A DNA stretch of 64,000 bases from Moorella humiferrea (GTDB taxonomy: Bacteria; Bacillota; DSM-521; Neomoorellales; Neomoorellaceae), in assembly GCF_039233145.1 (NCBI RefSeq), contig NZ_CP136419.1:83501-147500 (forward strand), written 5' to 3'. Shown here in pieces: positions 58,763-64,000 of the stretch. A program made the position numbers and the translations under genes. The notes under the pieces were generated by a model, which saw only the letters and a program-made list of their open reading frames with translations, ran no database searches and was not told the origin of the DNA. How positions within the stretch are numbered: position 1 is the stretch's first letter; every line of letters starts with the position of its first letter.

Positions 58763-59756
58763 AATTGGCCCGGTTACCTTGGACGCACCCCTGGTGACGG
58801 CGCCCATGGCGGGTTTTACCGACCGCATCTTTCGCCGCCTCGCCAGAGAAGCGGGGGCGGCATTAACCTATACTGAAATGATCAGCGCCCAGGGTCTTAT
58901 TTATCAAAGTAAGGCTACGTGGGCGCTCCTCGATTTAAAGGATGAACCTGGTCCGGTTGCCGTTCAGCTCTTTGGCCGCGAGCCGGAAATCCTGGCCAGG
59001 GCTACCAAAATGGCCGTGGCGGCCGGGGCGGCCCTTGTCGATTTAAATATGGGCTGTCCGACGCCTAAAATAGTAAAAAACGGTGAAGGGGCGGCCCTTA
59101 TGCGTGATTTACCCCTGGCAGCGGATATTGTCGCCGCCATGGTGGAGGCGGCCGGGCCGGTGCCGGTGACGGTCAAGATGCGTAAGGGTTGGGATGAAGA
59201 TTCCGTAAATGTTGTTGAGGTAGCCCGGGCGGTGGTGGAGGCCGGGGCAAAGGCGGTGGCCGTCCACGGCCGCACCCGCAGCCAGTTTTACAGCGGCAGG
59301 GCCGACTGGGATTGCATCCGCAGGGTAAAGGAAGCCGTACCGGTACCGGTCATTGGCAACGGTGATGTCAGGACACCGGCGGATGCCCTGGCCATGCTGG
59401 AACAGACAGGTTGTGACGCAGTTATGGTTGGGCGGGCGGCCGTCGGCAATCCCTGGTTGCTTTCGGCCATCCGCGCCGCCCTTGAAGGGAAAGAGTTACC
59501 TCCACCTCCTGATTTGGCCGAGCGGATGGCCATGGCCATCCGGCATTTAAACATGATGGTCGAGGCAAAGGGGGAAAAGACGGCTGTAAAAGAGATGCGG
59601 AAGGTTCTAGCCTGTTATATTAAGGGTTTACCGGGAGCGGCCCGCCTGCGCCAGCACCTATTTACCCTGGACACGGCCGGAGAGGTTATAGGGGCCCTTG
59701 AGGCTTATACCCGCGACTACTACCAAAAAAAAGTACGCGCCCCTCATGCCCATTAG
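58746..59756 (+). CDS. dusB: tRNA-dihydrouridine synthase B
   Basis: 336 aa. FMN TIM barrel with A-P-M-A-G-F-T-D, Q-L-F-G, N-M-G-C-P-T-P-K (catalytic Cys) and V-H-G-R-T-R-x-Q-F-Y. It reduces uridines in tRNA D-loops. ATG start inside the end of coaX. coaX-dusB-greA-lysS is a common clostridial order; here a three-gene cassette lies between dusB and greA. Confidence 0.95.
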   Translation: MSATVKIGPVTLDAPLVTAPMAGFTDRIFRRLAREAGAALTYTEMISAQGLIYQSKATWALLDLKDEPGPVAVQLFGREPEILARATKMAVAAGAALVDLNMGCPTPKIVKNGEGAALMRDLPLAADIVAAMVEAAGPVPVTVKMRKGWDEDSVNVVEVARAVVEAGAKAVAVHGRTRSQFYSGRADWDCIRRVKEAVPVPVIGNGDVRTPADALAMLEQTGCDAVMVGRAAVGNPWLLSAIRAALEGKELPPPPDLAERMAMAIRHLNMMVEAKGEKTAVKEMRKVLACYIKGLPGAARLRQHLFTLDTAGEVIGALEAYTRDYYQKKVRAPHAH

Positions 59757-59786
59757 CTCCGGTAAAACTTGCCGGGGCTTTATAAT
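59755..59786 (+). terminator. Terminator after dusB
   Basis: AGCTCCGG / CCGGGGCT (59755-59762 with 59772-59779, one G-U), 9-nt loop, TTATAATTTT tail. The -35 of the next promoter lies in this hairpin. Confidence 0.5.
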
Positions 59787-59797
59787 TTTGTTATAAT
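59769..59797 (+). promoter_or_regulatory. Promoter of the acyl-ACP-reductase-like cassette
   Basis: TTGCCG (59769-59774), 17 bp, TATAAT (59792-59797). Another TATAAT at 59781 precedes it. Confidence 0.6.
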
Positions 59798-59802
59798 TAC
59801 CT

Positions 59803-59818
59803 TGCACATTTTTGTGCA
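59803..59818. promoter_or_regulatory. Operator-like palindrome at the transcription start
   Basis: TGCACA-TTTT-TGTGCA, perfect 6-bp arms, immediately downstream of the -10 and 13 bp before the ATG of the HTH gene. Position fits repression by that gene's own product. A hairpin in the mRNA is the alternative. Confidence 0.5.
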
Positions 59819-59830
59819 CAGGAGACGGCC

Positions 59831-60358
59831 ATGGATCTCATTCGGATTGGAGATAAATTAATCAGCAGACGTAAAATCAATTCAACTTTGGAACGTATTT
59901 TTGCGTTGCGATGTCGGGGTTTTTCCCAGCAGGAAACGGCCCGGCAGGTAGGCGTTGACCGTTCCTTTGTGTCCCGCCTGGAAAGCCTGGGCGAGATACG
60001 GCGCGGCCGGCGCATAGCTGTGGTGGGTTTCCCGGTAGCCAATAAAGCCGAACTGGAAAATATGCTGCGGCAGGAGGGTGTGGAATACATATTACTTTTA
60101 ACTGATGCTGAACGCTGGGATTTTGTCCGCAAGAAAAGCGGGCTGGAGTTACTGAACCAGCTGATGGAGATTGTCGCCCGGGTGCGGGATTACGATGTCG
60201 TCGTCATTATCGGTTCCGACTATCGCATCAAGGTCAGCGAAGCCCTGCTGGGGAGGGAAGTGGTAGGTGTGGAGATCGGTTCTTCCCCCATTAGAGGTGA
60301 CAGGGAGGTAAACGTCGAAGAACTACGGTCGCTGGTACGCGGGCTAGTTGAGAGGTAA
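59831..60358 (+). CDS. HTH transcriptional regulator of the cassette
   Basis: 175 aa. Residues 20-60 form a helix-turn-helix (G-F-S-Q-Q-E-T-A-R-Q-V-G-V-D-R-S-F-V-S-R-L-E). The remaining ~115 residues are an alpha/beta domain (I-A-V-V-G-F-P-V, then D-V-V-V-I-I-G-S) that may sense a ligand. AGGAGACGG ribosome site. Two genes follow with short gaps of 15 and 23 bp; control of them is inferred from position and from the palindrome upstream. Confidence 0.85.
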   Translation: MDLIRIGDKLISRRKINSTLERIFALRCRGFSQQETARQVGVDRSFVSRLESLGEIRRGRRIAVVGFPVANKAELENMLRQEGVEYILLLTDAERWDFVRKKSGLELLNQLMEIVARVRDYDVVVIIGSDYRIKVSEALLGREVVGVEIGSSPIRGDREVNVEELRSLVRGLVER

Positions 60359-60373
60359 GGGGTAGGTTAAAAG

Positions 60374-61276
60374 ATGAAACGAGTGGTCAGCATTAGCCTG
60401 GGTTCCTCCAAACGGGATCACCAGGTGGAAGCGGAATTCCTGGGAGAAAAGTTCCGCATCGAGCGCATCGGTACCGACGGCGATATGGGACGAATGATAA
60501 GCCTCATTCGCGAGCTGGACGGCAAGGTGGATGCCTTCGGCCTGGGGGGAATGGACCTTTACATCCGGGTGGGTTCCAGGCGCTATCTCCTGCGAGACGC
60601 GGCGAGAATCGTGCGGGCGGCACGATTAACCCCCATAGTAGACGGAGGGGGGTTAAAGGATACCCTGGAGCGCAGGGTGATAGATTTTTTGGACCGGGAA
60701 GGTATTGTGGAATTTCGGGGCAAAAGGGTTCTTTTAGTCAGCGCCGTTGACCGCTTCGGTATGGCGGAAGCCCTGGACGCCGCCGGGGCGGATCTCATTT
60801 GCGGCGACTTGATTTTTGGCCTAGGAATACCTGTGCCCATTCGTTCCTTAAGAAAGTTCCAGCGGGTGGCCTATCTGGCGGCCCCTCTGGTACGTCTATT
60901 ACCCTTTAAACTTTTATATCCCACAGGTAAAGAACAGGAGAAGATCGACAACCGCTACCAGCGCTATTATGAGGAAGCGGAGATTATTGCCGGCGATTTC
61001 CTCTTTATCCGTCGTTATTTGCCGCCCGAGCTGCCAGGGAAGATAATAATAACCAATACCGTAACCAGCGCCGACGTTGAAGAGCTGGGCCGCCGGCGCC
61101 TCAAAACCCTCATTACCACCACCCCTGAATTTCACGGGCGTTCCTTCGGCACCAACGTCATGGAGGGCGTACTTTTAACTTTAAGTGGCAAAAGGGCGGA
61201 AGAAGTCACCCCGGAAGATTACAACCGCCTGCTGGACCAGCTGGATTTTAAACCCCGGATCGTTAATTTAAATTAA
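60374..61276 (+). CDS. Uncharacterised protein of the cassette (annotated elsewhere as quinate 5-dehydrogenase-like)
   Basis: 300 aa, soluble. Begins V-V-S-I-S-L-G-S-S-K-R-D and includes G-L-G-G-M-D-L-Y-I, V-D-G-G-G-L-K-D-T, V-L-L-V-S-A-V-D-R-F-G-M-A and T-T-T-P-E-F-H-G-R-S-F-G-T-N. As I recall, homologues carry the label quinate 5-dehydrogenase, but no clear dinucleotide-binding G-x-G-x-x-G is seen, so I do not adopt it. It is strictly coupled to an acyl-ACP-reductase-like gene and probably serves the same pathway. Confidence 0.8.
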   Translation: MKRVVSISLGSSKRDHQVEAEFLGEKFRIERIGTDGDMGRMISLIRELDGKVDAFGLGGMDLYIRVGSRRYLLRDAARIVRAARLTPIVDGGGLKDTLERRVIDFLDREGIVEFRGKRVLLVSAVDRFGMAEALDAAGADLICGDLIFGLGIPVPIRSLRKFQRVAYLAAPLVRLLPFKLLYPTGKEQEKIDNRYQRYYEEAEIIAGDFLFIRRYLPPELPGKIIITNTVTSADVEELGRRRLKTLITTTPEFHGRSFGTNVMEGVLLTLSGKRAEEVTPEDYNRLLDQLDFKPRIVNLN

Positions 61277-61299
61277 TTCTCGTAAAGGAGGCGCCTGCC

Positions 61300-62382
61300 T
61301 TGCACCGGTTTGCCTTTATGATTCACCCCCTGGATGCCGGCTATATTACTAGAAAGTTTTCCTTCGCGCGCCATTTACCGCCTGCACTCCTTGAATGGGT
61401 CATGCGCTACCTTCCCCCATTAAAAGTTTCCCGCATTACCGGCGTTCGTTCTCCCCACGCCGAAACGGAAGGATGGTTTGTAGCCTGTCCCTTGACCTCA
61501 CGCCAGATGGTTAACCTGCCCGAAAGTTTCGTAATTCAGCGGATTATAAAAACCGGGCGCCTGGCCGAGAGCCTTGGCGCCGAAATTTTGGGCCTGGGGG
61601 CCATGACTTCGGTTGTTGGCGATGCCGGGATTACCGTGGCTCGCAATTTGAATATCGCAGTAACTACCGGCAACAGCTACACCGTAGCCACGGCCATTGA
61701 GGCGACAGAGAAGGCGGCGGCCATGATGGGCATCGAGCTTCCAGAGGCCGAGGTAGTAGTGGTAGGGGCGACGGGTTCCATAGGGGCCGTCTGCGCAAAA
61801 ATCCTGGCCCGACGCTGCCGGAAACTTACCCTCGTCGCCCGCAATGAAGATAAGCTGGTGCGCCTTGCCGGAGAGATAAAGGAGATGACCGGCGTCAAGG
61901 CGAGGATAACCCGTAGCATACAGGAAGCCCTGCGCCGCGCCGATGTAATTATCACCGTAACCGCGGCGGTAGATACCGTTATCGAACCGGAATATTTAAA
62001 GCCGGGGGCGGTAGTTTGCGACGTTGCCCGGCCCCGGGATGTATCCAGGAGGGTGGCAGAACTTAGGGACGACGTCCTGGTCATCGACGGCGGTGTGGTG
62101 GAGGTACCCGGTGACGTTAATTTTAACTTTAATTTCGGTTATCCGCCGGGGCTGGCCTATGCCTGTATGGCCGAAACCATGATCCTTGCCCTCGAGGGCC
62201 GCATTGAGAACTTTACTCTGGGCCGCGATTTAACCGTAGATCAGGTAGACACCATAAACCGGCTGGCGGCAAAACACGGTTTTCGCGTAGCCGGTTTTCG
62301 CAGTTTTGAGCTACCGGTGCCAGAAGCCAAGGTCGAAGCCATTCGCGAGCGGGCCAGGCGCAAATTGGCCCTTGCCCGTTAG
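61300..62382 (+). CDS. Acyl-ACP reductase (AAR)-like protein
   Basis: 360 aa. Similar along its length to cyanobacterial long-chain acyl-ACP reductase: G-L-G-A-M-T-S-V near residue 100, T-T-G-N-S-Y-T-V-A, the NADPH-binding G-A-T-G-S-I-G (156-162), V-A-R-N, and C289 in Y-A-C-M-A-E-T-M-I-L, which aligns with the catalytic Cys of the cyanobacterial enzyme, followed by T-V-D-Q-V and K-H-G-F-R. AAR makes fatty aldehyde from acyl-ACP. Databases may label it shikimate dehydrogenase, which fits only the Rossmann core. TTG start with AAAGGAGG 8 nt upstream. Substrate and product here are inference. Confidence 0.75.
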   Translation: MHRFAFMIHPLDAGYITRKFSFARHLPPALLEWVMRYLPPLKVSRITGVRSPHAETEGWFVACPLTSRQMVNLPESFVIQRIIKTGRLAESLGAEILGLGAMTSVVGDAGITVARNLNIAVTTGNSYTVATAIEATEKAAAMMGIELPEAEVVVVGATGSIGAVCAKILARRCRKLTLVARNEDKLVRLAGEIKEMTGVKARITRSIQEALRRADVIITVTAAVDTVIEPEYLKPGAVVCDVARPRDVSRRVAELRDDVLVIDGGVVEVPGDVNFNFNFGYPPGLAYACMAETMILALEGRIENFTLGRDLTVDQVDTINRLAAKHGFRVAGFRSFELPVPEAKVEAIRERARRKLALAR

Positions 62383-62396
62383 CTTTTGGAAAAGTA

Positions 62397-62425
62397 TTGA
62401 CATAGTAAACGGACAGGCCTATAAT
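62397..62425 (+). promoter_or_regulatory. Consensus promoter of greA
   Basis: TTGACA (62397-62402), 17 bp, TATAAT (62420-62425); both hexamers perfect. The leader is about 160 nt long. Confidence 0.88.
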
Positions 62426-62453
62426 ACCAGTAAACAGAAAAGACCGTGACACG

Positions 62454-62481
62454 ACAAGCACTGGGCAACCCCGGTGCTTGT
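62454..62481 (+). other. Hairpin in the greA leader
   Basis: ACAAGCAC / GTGCTTGT (62454-62461 with 62474-62481) with an inner GGG/CCC pairing. No T tract, so not a plain terminator. A second palindrome, ATTGGTACCAAT, lies downstream near 62546. Confidence 0.5.
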
Positions 62482-62592
62482 TATGGTACTTGGACCTGTG
62501 GAGCGGCCGCATAAAGGAGCGCAAAAGGACATATATTGAGATAGCATTGGTACCAATAATTTATGCGGTAATTAAAGGGGAGCGAACAGAGG

Positions 62593-63072
62593 ATGGCAGA
62601 AAAAGAAACTTTATTGACCATGAATGGCTTAAAGAAACTGGAAGAAGAGCTAGAATACCTAAAGACGGTAAAGCGACGGGAGGTGGCCGAACGTTTAAAG
62701 CAGGCCATTGAGTTCGGTGACCTCAGCGAAAACTCGGAATATGAGGATGCCAAGAATGAACAGGCCTTCATCGAAGGCCGCATTCTTACGTTAGAAAAGA
62801 AGCTGCGCAACGCTAGGGTTATTGACGCCAGCGAAATGCCTGACGACGTCGTTTCCCTCGGCTCCAGGGTCGCCTTGAAGGATATGGACACCGGAGAAGA
62901 GTTGGAATACGAAATCGTTGGCTCTATGGAGGCCGATCCCGCGGAAAATCGCATCTCCAACGAATCGCCCGTAGGCAAAGCCCTGCTGGGCCATCATATT
63001 GGAGAAATAATAAATATTCAGGTACCTGCCGGGACTTTGCGTTATCAGATAATCAAAATTAACCGTGGATAA
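62593..63072 (+). CDS. greA: Transcription elongation factor GreA
   Basis: 159 aa. N-terminal coiled coil with [12 protein letters not shown] and E-G-R-I, C-terminal FKBP-like domain with S-P-V-G-K-A-L-L-G. It rescues backtracked RNA polymerase by stimulating RNA cleavage. Preceded by a strong promoter and a long structured leader; lysS follows 17 bp later. Confidence 0.97.
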   Translation: MAEKETLLTMNGLKKLEEELEYLKTVKRREVAERLKQAIEFGDLSENSEYEDAKNEQAFIEGRILTLEKKLRNARVIDASEMPDDVVSLGSRVALKDMDTGEELEYEIVGSMEADPAENRISNESPVGKALLGHHIGEIINIQVPAGTLRYQIIKINRG

Positions 63073-63089
63073 ACAGGAGGTACGTCGAT

Positions 63090-64000
63090 TTGGAAGCAGA
63101 GAACGAATTGATGGCGGTGCGCCTGGAAAAATTAAAGGAACTACGTGAGGAAGGCATCGACCCGTATGGAGGCCGGTTTGCCCGTACCCACACCACGGCC
63201 CAGGTGCGCCTCAATTTTGAAGAATTGGAGGGGCGCGAAGCCTCCCTGGCTGGCCGTATTATGGCCATAAGGGGGCATGGAAAGGCGTCTTTCGTAGATC
63301 TGCAGGATCGGGACGGCCGCCTCCAGCTGTACATTCGTATCGATAACGTTGGGGCGGAGCTTTACGGCTTTTTTCGCAAACTTGATATAGGCGACATCAT
63401 CGGCGTAAAGGGCAGGGTTTTTCGTACCCATCGCGGGGAAATATCCCTGGAGGTCCGTGATTTAGTCCTTCTCTGCAAAAGTTTAAGGCCGTTGCCGGAA
63501 AAATGGCACGGCTTAAAGGACGTAGATTTGCGTTACCGGCAGCGCTACCTCGATCTTATTGTCAACCCTGAGGTCAAAGATGTATTTATCACCCGGGCCA
63601 AAATCCTGCGGGCCATAAGGAGTTTCCTGGACGCCCGCGGCTTTTTGGAAGTAGAAACGCCGAGCATGCACGCCATTCCCGGCGGCGCCGCCGCCCGGCC
63701 CTTTATCACCCACCATAATGCCCTGGATATCGATTTGTACCTGCGTATTGCATTGGAACTCCATTTAAAACGGCTCCTGGTGGGCGGTTTGGAAAAGGTC
63801 TACGAAATGGGTCGCGTTTTTCGCAATGAAGGCATATCGACCAAGCATAACCCTGAATTCACCATGATCGAGCTGTATCAGGCCTATGCCGATTACGAAG
63901 ATATGATGCATCTTCTGGAAGAGATGGTGGCCTATGTGGCCGCTGAAGCCCTGGGAAGGACAACCGTCACCTATCAGGGCGAGGAGATTAATTTGACACC
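63090..64000 (+). CDS. lysS: Lysyl-tRNA synthetase, class II (partial, runs off the window)
   Basis: First ~303 codons. OB-fold anticodon domain ([16 protein letters not shown]), then class II motif 1 (R-Y-L-D-L-I, F-L-E-V-E-T-P) and motif 2 ([15 protein letters not shown]). Charges tRNA-Lys. Start TTG 63090 with AGGAGGT 8 nt upstream. The 3' end lies beyond 64000. Confidence 0.96.
   Translation, partial: MEAENELMAVRLEKLKELREEGIDPYGGRFARTHTTAQVRLNFEELEGREASLAGRIMAIRGHGKASFVDLQDRDGRLQLYIRIDNVGAELYGFFRKLDIGDIIGVKGRVFRTHRGEISLEVRDLVLLCKSLRPLPEKWHGLKDVDLRYRQRYLDLIVNPEVKDVFITRAKILRAIRSFLDARGFLEVETPSMHAIPGGAAARPFITHHNALDIDLYLRIALELHLKRLLVGGLEKVYEMGRVFRNEGISTKHNPEFTMIELYQAYADYEDMMHLLEEMVAYVAAEALGRTTVTYQGEEINLT

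Noticed and set aside
62478..62711. 77-codon frame overlapping the start of greA
   Set aside because: No ribosome site, overlaps greA out of frame, no protein-like pattern.
1..64000. CRISPR array, prophage, integrase, transposase or rRNA operon
   Set aside because: No regularly spaced repeats, no recombinase or phage structural genes and no rRNA sequence were seen; the region reads as stable core chromosome.

Overview
The window looks chromosomal and comes from an endospore-forming, acetogenic clostridium, most likely Moorella or a very close relative. The formate-tetrahydrofolate ligase (fhs, 22109-23788) reads almost like the Moorella thermoacetica enzyme as I remember it, but with scattered substitutions, so this may be a sister species. 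GC content by eye is in the mid-50s percent, TTG and GTG starts are frequent, Shine-Dalgarno sites are strong, and sporulation genes (spoVT, spoIID-like, yabP/yabQ, spoIIE) are interleaved with housekeeping genes in the order seen near oriC in Firmicutes. I see no prophage, insertion sequence or CRISPR array.

Layout. 1-6400: edge of a probable PRC-barrel gene, then ctc, pth, a small PrsW-like membrane protein, mfd and a MscS channel. 6400-13540: spoVT behind a sigma-G-type promoter, yabN/mazG, hup, rqcP, a spoIID-like lipoprotein, yabPQ, an HTH gene starting inside a DnaA-box inverted pair, divIC, an S1 protein, ppx and an LpdD-like protein. 13510-21330: L,D-transpeptidase, DMT-family protein, tRNA-Met and tRNA-Glu, spoIIE with a Spo0A box, tilS, ftsH, ndk. 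21370-30650: niaR, fhs, folP, pstB-phoU, an MFS exporter, yqhV, the sulfolactate pair comA/comB and a DUF441 protein.

30690-35630 is the most distinctive operon: an acyl-CoA ligase (beta and alpha subunits) with a small cysteine-rich Fe-S protein encoded between them, a CitE/malyl-CoA-lyase-type enzyme and malic enzyme. Together they could join glyoxylate and acetyl-CoA to malate and pyruvate with ATP formation, which suits an acetogen oxidising two-carbon compounds. 35640-42420: panB, cvpA, an M18 aminopeptidase, yedF, a HEAT-repeat protein, DUF951, a CGGC-type protein and an acyl-ACP thioesterase. 42430-48340: the rpsF-ssb-rpsR-yybS-rplI-lonC-dnaB block with an apparent S6:S18 leader.

48740-53200: an odd non-coding structured stretch, a macro-domain protein, DUF763, a short hybrid-cluster protein with a CRP/FNR-type palindrome upstream, and an HD-GYP protein. 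53220-59760: a frameshifted folK, then panG-panC-panD behind a probable attenuator, birA (apparently leaderless mRNA), bioY with a BirA operator, coaX and dusB. 59800-62380: a three-gene unit of HTH regulator, uncharacterised protein and a homologue of cyanobacterial acyl-ACP reductase that keeps the catalytic cysteine. greA and the start of lysS close the window.

Folate genes (fhs, folP, folK), pantothenate/CoA genes (panB, panGCD, coaX) and biotin genes (birA, bioY) fit the heavy folate and CoA demand of the Wood-Ljungdahl pathway. The best candidates for undescribed biology are the ligase operon with its inserted Fe-S protein and the acyl-ACP-reductase-like cassette.
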